Under the pieces are notes generated by a model. The model saw only the letters and a program-made list of their open reading frames with translations, had not been told where the DNA came from and ran no database searches. Below, in pieces: positions 32,883-39,386 of a stretch of 39,386 nt of DNA. This DNA is from Promethearchaeota archaeon. GTDB lineage: Archaea; Asgardarchaeota; Lokiarchaeia; Sigyniarchaeales; SOKP01. Position 1 is the stretch's first letter. Every line of letters starts with the position of its first letter. The translations under genes were made by a program, and so were the position numbers. Location of the stretch: contig JAGXNS010000012.1 in the NCBI GenBank assembly GCA_019894855.1, positions 1 to 39,386 of the forward strand. Reading direction: 5' to 3'.

Positions 32883-33557
32883 TTAGTAATAATTATTTGG
32901 ATTATATACTCGAACAATATCTTCTTCATTAAATTTTCCACTCCATCGTTCTTCGACAACAACAAATTGTTCAGGATCGTTATTATGATTCAGTATCGAA
33001 TGATACATCATTTTATCGTTTATGAATTTCGTTCCTGCCTTCACAAAATAATAAACTCTGTTCGCATTTATAACGATTGGCTTACCTTTTAAAATCCTCC
33101 ACACTTCGGTCCTGAACTTGTGTGTTTGGATTGAAATACCTATCCCCGGTTTAATATATATTAAACTGTAGTCTGAGTAGGTGAATTTGATGCTGTACCA
33201 TTTATCTAGTACATCAAGGAATCCATTTGGAACGTCAAATTTCTTTATGAATTGTACGGGGTCAATTTTTACTTTTTCAGATAATTCAAATTTATAGGGA
33301 TTATAAATCGTTCTGTGATTAGAAAAATCGTTACTATAGCTAACTTCTATTTTCTCATCGCTTTTATTAATCAACATGTAACAATCGTTTGGTTTTACAA
33401 TCAAATTAACTTTTATTAAATTTTGAGAGTAAAAATTATTGCCATTTATTAGAAAAACATTATCGAAATGATTAGAATCTAGAATTATCTCAAGTTCTTT
33501 CTGGTCGTTTTCTCTAAGGATTGTTCCTCTACCCGGGTCAATGATTTCTTCCTTCAC
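32883..33557 (-). CDS. Cupin protein related to type II mannose-6-phosphate isomerase
   Basis: 224 residues. The C-terminal half is a cupin of the phosphomannose isomerase/guanylyltransferase type: GIGISIQTHKFRTEVWRILK (the S-x-Q-x-H-x4-E-x-W pattern), a strand ending in MMYHSILNHNNDPEQFVVVE, and the closing WSGKFNEEDIVRVYN, all similar to the C-terminal part of bifunctional mannose isomerase proteins. The N-terminal 110 residues are unassigned. The start is GTG at 33557 with AAGGT 6-8 bases upstream. Together with the ribokinase gene 18 bases upstream it forms a two-gene sugar-related operon. Catalytic activity is not shown by sequence alone. Confidence 0.7.
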   Translation of the reverse strand: MKEEIIDPGRGTILRENDQKELEIILDSNHFDNVFLINGNNFYSQNLIKVNLIVKPNDCYMLINKSDEKIEVSYSNDFSNHRTIYNPYKFELSEKVKIDPVQFIKKFDVPNGFLDVLDKWYSIKFTYSDYSLIYIKPGIGISIQTHKFRTEVWRILKGKPIVINANRVYYFVKAGTKFINDKMMYHSILNHNNDPEQFVVVEERWSGKFNEEDIVRVYNPNNYY

Positions 33558-33575
33558 ATACCTTACCTTTGATTT

Positions 33576-34538
33576 TCATATATTATTATATTCTTTAAAA
33601 CGTTCCTTAATTTCGCTTAAATACGGTAGTGATGCTTGCGCTCCTTTTCGTGTGACCGCTATAGAAGCAGCAGCCGATGCGTATTTAACAGATGTTATTA
33701 GATTCTCGCCTTGGTTTAACAAACTTGCTAATACGCCATTAAAACAATCGCCAGCACCAACGGTATCAACTGTCTGAACTTTTAAGGCAGGGATATCTGT
33801 AATCTTATCTTTTTTTGCATCATATATTAAGGATCCCATGCTCCCAAGGGTTGTGATGATTACATTCACACCATATTCTGATATAGCTCTGGAAGCTTGA
33901 ATTACACGATCTCTTTTCTCACCCTTCAGATCTTTCAGGTTCAATAATGAATGTAAACGTAAAAGTTCTCCCTCGTTGGGGGTTAGAATATCTACATTGC
34001 TTAAAATTGAATGACTAATTGGTTTTAAAGGCGCCGGATTAAGAATTTTTATACAGTTACCTTGAGCTGCTATTTTAAAAATTTGTTCAATAGTTGCTGA
34101 TGGTATTTCCATCTGAACAACTAAACAGTTCGCATTTCTAATAATTTCATTGTTTGCTTTAACGTCATCGGGTATTAAATTGAAATTAGCTCCTGGTGCC
34201 ACACTAATCATATTTTCACCAGTTTTATCTATCAAAATAAAAGCCACACCGCTTAATTCGCTGGAATCCCTAATAATGTGATCAATATTAATTCCCTCAG
34301 ATTTTAATTGAGAAATCATTTGGTCCCCAAATGCGTCTGTTCCAATTTTACCAATAAAAGTAGTTTTGGAACCGGACCTAGCTGAAGCAACTGCTTGATT
34401 CGCACCCTTTCCTCCTAAGAATTGCTTAAAAACGCCTCCAGTTACCGTTTCTCCGGGATTAGGAAATCTTTCAGAGTAAATATTCAAATCCATATTGCTT
34501 GAACCCACGATAAGAACGTAGCGATAAAAATTTGACAT
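33576..34538 (-). CDS. rbsK: Ribokinase (PfkB family)
   Basis: 320 residues with PfkB signatures: SSNMDLNIYSERFPNPGET, GGKGANQAVASARSG (42-56) and DTVGAGDCFNGVLASL (258-273, catalytic Asp about 264). In archaea these kinases act on ribose or related nucleosides; the exact sugar is not determined by the motifs. It leads a likely operon with the cupin gene. The transcript would start in the 188-base divergent region shared with the small membrane gene at 34726, which holds a perfect palindrome. Confidence 0.9.
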   Translation of the reverse strand: MSNFYRYVLIVGSSNMDLNIYSERFPNPGETVTGGVFKQFLGGKGANQAVASARSGSKTTFIGKIGTDAFGDQMISQLKSEGINIDHIIRDSSELSGVAFILIDKTGENMISVAPGANFNLIPDDVKANNEIIRNANCLVVQMEIPSATIEQIFKIAAQGNCIKILNPAPLKPISHSILSNVDILTPNEGELLRLHSLLNLKDLKGEKRDRVIQASRAISEYGVNVIITTLGSMGSLIYDAKKDKITDIPALKVQTVDTVGAGDCFNGVLASLLNQGENLITSVKYASAAASIAVTRKGAQASLPYLSEIKERFKEYNNI

Positions 34539-34670
34539 GATTGAGCTTTTATAAAAACGATTCTTTAAATCATAATTTCTTTTATAATATCAAATTATGG
34601 ATCATCACAATTAAAACCAAATGATCCTTAACGAATGGTTTTAATTTAATATAATTTTAAAAACTATAAT

Positions 34671-34689
34671 AAGCAAGGTAACCTTGCTT
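34671..34689. promoter_or_regulatory. Perfect 19-base palindrome, probable operator
   Basis: AAGCAAGGT and its exact reverse complement ACCTTGCTT are separated by one base. The site lies 36 bases before the ATG at 34726 and 132 bases before the divergent ribokinase start. No T-run follows it, so it looks more like a dimeric repressor or activator site than a terminator. Confidence 0.5.
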
Positions 34690-34725
34690 GAAAATATTTA
34701 AAAAAAAATTAATAAAGTGTTTAAT

Positions 34726-35043
34726 ATGGCAAAAGATAAGATAATTGGAGCAGTCGTTATGGTCCTTGGCATTTTAATCGCTATTATCTACACCATGGGA
34801 AGTGTTGTTGACTTATGGTTTAATACCATAGGGGATAATCCGGGGTGGGATGCAGCGTTTGCTTTGTTTGGTATCGATTGGCTCGATTACAGACTATTTA
34901 CCGTTCTACCACTCTGGATTATGGTTCTTCTAATAGCGATTATTGCTATTTGGATTGGATATTCCATGCTCACCACTCCAGCGCCTGTTCCGCTCGAGGA
35001 ATTGGAAGAGGAATTAGCTGCTGAAGAAGAATCCGGAGCCTAA
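34726..35043 (+). CDS. Small two-pass membrane protein
   Basis: 105 residues. I place the start at the ATG 34726 (MAKDKIIGAVVMVLGILIAI); a GTG at 34717 would add three residues. Two membrane segments are visible (about 6-26 and 62-85, the second LFTVLPLWIMVLLIAIIAIW), then a Pro-rich turn and an acidic tail (LEELEEELAAEEESGA). No family is recognised. The palindrome just upstream suggests it is regulated. Confidence 0.7.
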   Translation: MAKDKIIGAVVMVLGILIAIIYTMGSVVDLWFNTIGDNPGWDAAFALFGIDWLDYRLFTVLPLWIMVLLIAIIAIWIGYSMLTTPAPVPLEELEEELAAEEESGA

Positions 35044-35098
35044 AAAGAAAATTATTTATAAATTTTATTTTTTTTATTTTAAAATTAAGAATATGATT

Positions 35099-35839
35099 CT
35101 AAAAGTTTAATTTCGTGAAGCTCATGTCCAAATTTGCTAATTTAATTTGAATTAAAGAATGATTAGGAATTTCGTTAGCATTATTAGTAAGGGGGGTTGT
35201 GCTTACGATGATTTCGTTGTTATTTCGACTTATGAACAAAGTATGGTACCGACCGTTAAAATTCGTATTGCGATTGGTGATCACATTACAAACATGGGAA
35301 TTAAAGAGAAAAGCGTTGGCACCTGCGCCTATTTCAATTTCCTTAAAGATAAATTCCAAAGCACTTTTTAAATCTTTATTTTCTTGTATTTGATCAATTA
35401 TGGAGCATAAATACTTTCGAGTATCTAAGCCTGTTTCCTTATAAATTCTATCTAATTTAGTGGTATTTAGTTTTTTTTCAGGAAAATTTTTGATTATGCC
35501 ATTATGAGTAATTAGGTACTTCTCACCAATGTCTATAGGGTGTACGTTTTCAAATTTCCTTTTCCAAGGTAGAGTTTTCCTTGCGTGAACTAAAAGAAAT
35601 CGAGTTTTAATCTTGGTAAGGCTTTCCCAATCAGCGTGGTAAATTGGGTTGATATCACGCTTAATTACGAGTTCCTTATTATTTTCTGAGAGATAAGCAA
35701 ACCCCCAACCTAAGCTATGGTGCCCAAATATGTCATACCTTCTAAAATAACGCCAGTGACATGATGCAATAAATTGTTTTAGAATTTCATAATCCATTTG
35801 AAATGGTTCAAGAGAGCACTTGAAGAACATGCGACACAT
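35099..35839 (-). CDS. Class II glutamine amidotransferase domain protein
   Basis: 246 residues with an N-terminal nucleophile Cys2 (MCRMFF), LLVHARKTLPWKRKF, and YLITHNGIIKNF, which together form the Ntn-type glutaminase pocket of the YafJ/GATase_6 type. These stand-alone domains hydrolyse glutamine or remove a gamma-glutamyl group; the acceptor partner is unknown. It follows the beta-propeller gene (38-base gap), and the two may be co-transcribed. Confidence 0.85.
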   Translation of the reverse strand: MCRMFFKCSLEPFQMDYEILKQFIASCHWRYFRRYDIFGHHSLGWGFAYLSENNKELVIKRDINPIYHADWESLTKIKTRFLLVHARKTLPWKRKFENVHPIDIGEKYLITHNGIIKNFPEKKLNTTKLDRIYKETGLDTRKYLCSIIDQIQENKDLKSALEFIFKEIEIGAGANAFLFNSHVCNVITNRNTNFNGRYHTLFISRNNNEIIVSTTPLTNNANEIPNHSLIQIKLANLDMSFTKLNF

Positions 35840-35877
35840 AGTTTCTCAATCGGAAGTTTTTTATCTAAATAAGGAAA

Positions 35878-36999
35878 TTAAGACTTACCTAAAAAGTACG
35901 CGAATAAAGAACCGTCGTCGCAACAAGTAATTAGAGTTTTTTTGTCTAAATCGAATTTTGCGTCATTAACACACGATTTCTTTTTAATTTCTGCTAGGAT
36001 TTTACCTTTATTATCTTCAATGAGCAGTGTTTTACCCTTAGTTGTACCAATGATAAAGAATTTAAGTTCTTTTAAGATAACATGTGATATTGATTCCACA
36101 TTTACATTTTCAATTTTCCAAATCATATCTAAATCTTGATTGAAACACATCAATTTAGAATTAAACTCGAGGTCATCGATGTTTATCTTACTGTCAAAAA
36201 AATCAAAAGAATAGGTACTAACAAGTAGATTATAATTTCTCATAGATTTAAATTGGGAACATTTCCAGACGTACTCTTGGCATTGAATTGTTTTTATTTC
36301 GTTATGAGATTTTTTATCGATAAAGTGAAGCATCTTATCGTCTCCTCCACACACAATAAATTCTTCTTTATTTGATTTGAAAAGCGAAACACAGCGAAGT
36401 TTATCAGTAAATCGCTTAAACCACGATAATTCGCCGTTAATTCCTTTAAAAATTCTTACTGTCCCATCATTACCAGTAGCAATGACTTCTCTCAGAGCGG
36501 GTTCTGAAGGATCTTGCCAAACTATAGCGTCCCCAATTCCATCCTCAAACAATTGTCCCCAAATTAAGGATCCGTCTAAAGGATTTAAAACTCTCAAACT
36601 TTTGTCTATTGAGTATGCAATGATTTCACTCAGATTATCATTATTTATATCAGATAATAAAAATCCACTAATAGATGCTCCAAATTGATGTTTCCAGAAT
36701 ATTTCCAATTCGTAGGAAGAATTACATTTAAAGACGCTTAATAATCCGTCTAATCCGCTTATAATCACTTCATTTTTATCATCACCATCAATGTCTCTTA
36801 CCTCTACTTTCCAAATGGATGATTTTTCCGTTATTTTTTTATCCGCTAAAACTTTTCCGGTTAAAGAAAGAATCAATAGCCTTCCTGATTTTGAAGCTGC
36901 TAGAATTTCATTTTGACCATTATTATTGACATCTCCAATTTCAATTTGTAGAATAGGTTCATCAATTCGATACTGCCACTTTTCTTCTAAATCAATCAT
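35878..36999 (-). CDS. Beta-propeller protein with FG-GAP-like calcium motifs
   Basis: 373 residues with repeated blade units: IGDVNNNGQNEILAASKSGR, VRDIDGDDKNEVIISGLDGL, LSDINNDNLSEIIAYSIDKS, each with Asp/Asn-rich loops followed by hydrophobic strands. This is the calcium-binding pattern of FG-GAP and PQQ/WD-like propellers, about six or seven blades. No signal peptide is seen, so it appears cytoplasmic. Such propellers often mediate protein contacts; no specific role is assigned. Confidence 0.75.
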   Translation of the reverse strand: MIDLEEKWQYRIDEPILQIEIGDVNNNGQNEILAASKSGRLLILSLTGKVLADKKITEKSSIWKVEVRDIDGDDKNEVIISGLDGLLSVFKCNSSYELEIFWKHQFGASISGFLLSDINNDNLSEIIAYSIDKSLRVLNPLDGSLIWGQLFEDGIGDAIVWQDPSEPALREVIATGNDGTVRIFKGINGELSWFKRFTDKLRCVSLFKSNKEEFIVCGGDDKMLHFIDKKSHNEIKTIQCQEYVWKCSQFKSMRNYNLLVSTYSFDFFDSKINIDDLEFNSKLMCFNQDLDMIWKIENVNVESISHVILKELKFFIIGTTKGKTLLIEDNKGKILAEIKKKSCVNDAKFDLDKKTLITCCDDGSLFAYFLGKS

Positions 37000-37138
37000 T
37001 TGTATACTCTCTAATTTATTGTTGCTTAATTATTCAAAAATATCGATATAATCAGTTATGATAAATAAGATATAATTATAAATAAAAATAAATTAATTTC
37101 TATTTAATTAATAAAATTCAGATTAATAGTGATATAAT

Positions 37139-37600
37139 ATGTCAGAAAAGATAAATGAAAATCCGACATCAACATTTTTTGTTGGGGCGTTAATCACCAG
37201 TGCTATAGGTGGAATTTTACTATTAGCTTTAGATTTTGGGGGATGGAACGGTTCAAATTATTACCTCGGAGTATATATATGGGGCAGTATTGGTGCATGG
37301 AACGGTGTTCTTAGCATTCCAATTGTAATTTCAGGATTGTTGCTTTTGTACTGCATGGGTATTTCAATCTTAGTACTTAGATTCCCCGGAAAAATACCTG
37401 ATAAGAAGTATGTTAAATATGGATTGTATGCTTCAATTTTAGTTTTTATCTTATGTTTAATCGGGGGAATAGTTTTCGCTGTTGAACTGACCATTGACGA
37501 CGCTTGGTGGTGGTTTGACGCAGGATTTTATGGGGGAATAATAGGTAGTTTTTTAACAGCATTTTTATTTTTCCTCGGTTTGAAAGACCTTGAATTATAA
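37139..37600 (+). CDS. Four-pass membrane protein of unknown function
   Basis: 153 residues with membrane segments at about 13-33, 54-80, 97-120 and 130-150, for example TSAIGGILLLALDFGGW and ASILVFILCLIGGIVFAVEL. Short loops and no charged active site are visible. No family recognised. A T-rich stretch follows the stop. Confidence 0.65.
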   Translation: MSEKINENPTSTFFVGALITSAIGGILLLALDFGGWNGSNYYLGVYIWGSIGAWNGVLSIPIVISGLLLLYCMGISILVLRFPGKIPDKKYVKYGLYASILVFILCLIGGIVFAVELTIDDAWWWFDAGFYGGIIGSFLTAFLFFLGLKDLEL

Positions 37601-37612
37601 CAATTTTATACC

Positions 37613-37630
37613 ATTTTTTCTTTTTTTTTT
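37613..37630 (+). terminator. T-rich terminator after the four-pass membrane protein gene
   Basis: Seventeen of eighteen bases are T, starting about 13 bases after the stop codon of 37139-37600. No hairpin precedes it, as usual for archaeal oligo-T termination. Confidence 0.5.
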
Positions 37631-37782
37631 GTTCTGGTACTTTTATAGATTTTAAAAGATCATTTCGTAAAATAAGAAGGAAATTTAAATCTTTTACACA
37701 ATTCCTATAAACAAAGGTAATTATTTTATCAATTCGAGAATTACTTAATTACGAAAAAAAATAGATAAGGAGTCGAAAACGA

Positions 37783-37980
37783 ATGAGCTTTCAAATTAAG
37801 CTAGATTTAGATGGATGCACTGGTTGTGGAACTTGTTACGAAGTCTGCCCAAGTGAATGTTTCGGGGAACCAGAAGGTGGAAAGGTAAATGTAATCGAAG
37901 ACAACAGAGATGATTGTGTCGGTTGTAGAGCCTGTGAAACCCAGTGTCCTGAAGAAGTAATCGAGATTATTGAGGAATAA
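37783..37980 (+). CDS. 2[4Fe-4S] ferredoxin
   Basis: 65 residues with two cluster-binding motifs, CTGCGTCYEVCP and CVGCRACETQCP, each Cys-x2-Cys-x2-Cys-x3-Cys-Pro. It is a small, acidic, low-potential electron carrier, as used by archaeal oxidoreductases. AAGGAG about 9 bases before the ATG supports this start. It is a single-gene unit with T-rich stretches after it (38012-38037). Confidence 0.95.
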   Translation: MSFQIKLDLDGCTGCGTCYEVCPSECFGEPEGGKVNVIEDNRDDCVGCRACETQCPEEVIEIIEE

Positions 37981-38011
37981 AAATTACAAAACCTCTTAGA
38001 TATTTTAGCGT

Positions 38012-38037
38012 ATTTTTTTTTTAACTTATTTTTTTTA
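38012..38037 (+). terminator. T-rich terminator after ferredoxin
   Basis: Two runs of T (eleven and nine) lie about 32 bases after the ferredoxin stop. The remaining 160 bases before the next gene hold a 7-bp hairpin at 38079-38098 and otherwise no recognisable feature. Confidence 0.5.
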
Positions 38038-38078
38038 TTATTATTAGATGCTATAATGCTTATTTAAGGAATTAGATC

Positions 38079-38098
38079 GTGAAACCGGCCTTTCACGA
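38079..38098. repeat. Short inverted repeat between convergent genes
   Basis: CGTGAAA and TTTCACG flank the GC-rich loop CCGGCC. It is one of the most stable-looking hairpins in the local AT-rich sequence and lies between the convergent ferredoxin gene and the gene at 38200-39312. It may be a terminator or mRNA end-protecting structure; there is no T-run directly after it. Confidence 0.4.
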
Positions 38099-38199
38099 AG
38101 AATGTACCTTATTTAGATAATATGCTGGTATATCCTCTGATATTATTATTTGAAAAAGTTACGATTTGAATAAAATTTTTAGAAATTAGGATTTAAAAT

Positions 38200-39312
38200 T
38201 TACCAGAGCAAAATGTTTCCACAATTTTTGCACGTACCTTCGTTAATTTGCATGTTGAGACAATTTTCGTGATATGTAGTCCCACATGATTGGCACTTAT
38301 AAATTTTCCCTGTATATTCGCCATAATCGTATCCACAATAACTACATTTCTCTCCAAATGAGAAGTCAGCACTATTTGCGTCAACTTCAACTATTTGAGC
38401 CGTACCCGTTAAACCCATATTTGCACTAGATGGATTTAGGTATTGATCATTTTGTGCATAAGAGGTTTCCTGTTGCGGTTGAGTATAAGTCTGAGGCTGT
38501 TCCCAATCTGAAACATATCCTTTTGCAGGTTTTTTTGAAATTCCCATTTTAGCAGATACTTTTTCATCTAATATATTGGTTAAAATTAAGGCTGAAGCGT
38601 ATTTACCCTTTGCTCCTCCTTTCTGTAAGTGTGTATGGGAAATTAAATGAATAACGCGGCCTCCCGCATTTCCATGATCAAAATAACATAATACAGATTC
38701 CTCACCCCATTTCTTTTGAATATGATAAGAGCGGATTAGGACACGAACTGCTGGGCTGAGAATTTGAATAGGAAAAGACCTATTTTCAAGCCACCACTTA
38801 AATTCAGCTTTCTTTGTATCTTTAGCTGTCATTTTTTGCCATTTTGCTTGCTGTATTTCGCTTAATACACCGTCTAAGAAAGGATGATCTGGTTCAACAA
38901 TTTGACATGGAACGACAGCATCAGCAGTTTTTTGTCCGTTCCATCGAATATAACCGGGAAAGATTTTTTCAACGATATGTTTTATAGCCCAATCCGTTGT
39001 TATTAACCACCCTCCTTTTAGAGACACATACTCGCTGATTTTTGGGAAAGCTGAATGCGGAATTTTGTCTCCAGGGCATCCGATTAAAACAACATCGTAA
39101 TCACTTAAATTATGTTTCATTATATCGGTTGGTTTAATAGTTATATGTTTTGCGGCATACATGTGATCTATCACCTTTCTAGGGTGTTCGTAGCGACCTT
39201 CCACCGCAAGGATTTTACCGTGCGTTTCAACCGCTTTTACAACATCTTTTTTATCAAGTGCTTCCATTTTGCGACGTTTAACTTCAGAATACAGATCCTT
39301 CCAACTGCTCAT
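38200..39312 (-). CDS. Class I amidotransferase-like domain with C-terminal C4HC3 zinc finger
   Basis: 370 residues. Residues about 30-270 look like a flavodoxin/class I amidotransferase-like fold (YDVVLIGCPGDKIP, KGGWLITTDWAIKHIV, GGRVIHLISHTH), as in ThuA or DUF4350 proteins. A Gln/Tyr-rich linker (about 278-320) follows, then a zinc finger with Cys323, Cys326, Cys340, Cys343, His348, Cys351, Cys361 and Cys364: Cys-x2-Cys-x13-Cys-x2-Cys-x4-His-x2-Cys-x9-Cys-x2-Cys. That C4HC3 order and the x4-His spacing recall PHD and RING-like fingers. Role unknown; a ubiquitin-type ligase or chromatin-reader function would be speculation. Confidence 0.65.
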   Translation of the reverse strand: MSSWKDLYSEVKRRKMEALDKKDVVKAVETHGKILAVEGRYEHPRKVIDHMYAAKHITIKPTDIMKHNLSDYDVVLIGCPGDKIPHSAFPKISEYVSLKGGWLITTDWAIKHIVEKIFPGYIRWNGQKTADAVVPCQIVEPDHPFLDGVLSEIQQAKWQKMTAKDTKKAEFKWWLENRSFPIQILSPAVRVLIRSYHIQKKWGEESVLCYFDHGNAGGRVIHLISHTHLQKGGAKGKYASALILTNILDEKVSAKMGISKKPAKGYVSDWEQPQTYTQPQQETSYAQNDQYLNPSSANMGLTGTAQIVEVDANSADFSFGEKCSYCGYDYGEYTGKIYKCQSCGTTYHENCLNMQINEGTCKNCGNILLW

Positions 39313-39386
39313 TTTATATCCTCTATTACAATTGTTATAAGGAATTAAATATTATTTTGTATAAGTAATAAAAAATAATTCATATT

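Noticed and set aside
38079-38098. Hairpin considered as a SECIS element
   Set aside because: A SECIS would need to follow a gene with an in-frame UGA; the ferredoxin upstream has all eight cysteines and the opposite-strand gene ends normally. The loop also lacks the expected internal GA/A features.
1-39386. CRISPR arrays, insertion sequences, integrases, phage genes
   Set aside because: Looked for direct repeats, transposase-like motifs and tRNA-adjacent integrase genes; none was seen, and gene content is chromosomal housekeeping plus accessory genes.

Overview
The window is a piece of an AT-rich archaeal chromosome, most likely from an Asgard archaeon of the Lokiarchaeia type. Three things support this. 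The ribosomal proteins, SecY, EMC3-like insertase and RNase P subunit are archaeal/eukaryotic in type. There are eukaryote-like trafficking genes: a convincing Vps28 (ESCRT-I) homologue, a Roadblock/LC7 protein, a Yip1-like membrane protein and a possible longin-like protein. Finally, an archaeal/eukaryotic selenocysteine apparatus is present, which among Asgards I associate with Lokiarchaeota. The assignment is inference; no 16S gene lies in the window.

Layout. 1-2322 (+): end of uL11, then uL1, uL10/P0 and P1/L12. 2589-4785 (+): secY and the EMC3/YidC-like insertase gene. 4813-4912 (-): tRNA-Ser(GGA) with an intron. 4988-6295 (-): eL14, cytidylate kinase, eL34. 6393-7943 (-): Vps28 and a zinc-ribbon/Yip1-like membrane protein. 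8106-11145 (-): a tight run of RNA 3'-phosphate cyclase, a Nudix-NMN adenylyltransferase fusion and SAM hydrolase. 11217-13052 (-): a helical-repeat protein and two small coiled-coil proteins. 13202-13350 (+): tRNA-Ile(UAU), apparently with two introns.

13589-20982 is the selenocysteine region: an unknown gene, SepSecS and tRNA-Sec on the minus strand, then two tandem CoA-type Nudix hydrolases, small hypothetical genes, and EFSec/SelB plus a Roadblock protein on the plus strand. The tRNA-Sec gene is interrupted twice, once at the usual anticodon-loop site and once inside the T loop. 21013-23090 carries two exported or membrane-anchored proteins and an ECF-S-like membrane protein. 23139-32647 (-) is the S10/spc ribosomal cluster in classical archaeal order from uS19 to uL15, with RNase P Rpp29 between uL29 and uS17 and a 48-residue uS14 that is easily missed. 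32883-39312 is accessory: cupin, ribokinase, small membrane proteins, class II amidotransferase, beta-propeller protein, 2[4Fe-4S] ferredoxin, and a protein joining a class I amidotransferase-like domain to a C4HC3 zinc finger.

How it fits together. Most of the window is translation and protein export (ribosome, SecY, EMC3-like insertase, RNase P, tRNAs). SepSecS turns phosphoseryl-tRNA-Sec into Sec-tRNA-Sec and EFSec delivers it to recoded UGA codons, so a phosphoseryl-tRNA kinase, SelD and selenoprotein genes should exist elsewhere; I found no convincing selenoprotein here. The usual archaeal neighbourhood uL15-secY-adk-EMC3-like-eL34-cmk-eL14 is broken up: secY sits behind the P0/P1 operon, the eL34-cmk-eL14 block faces it, and adk is absent. 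I saw no CRISPR arrays, transposases or integrases. No stretch over 300 bases lacks a gene once the three tRNA genes are counted.
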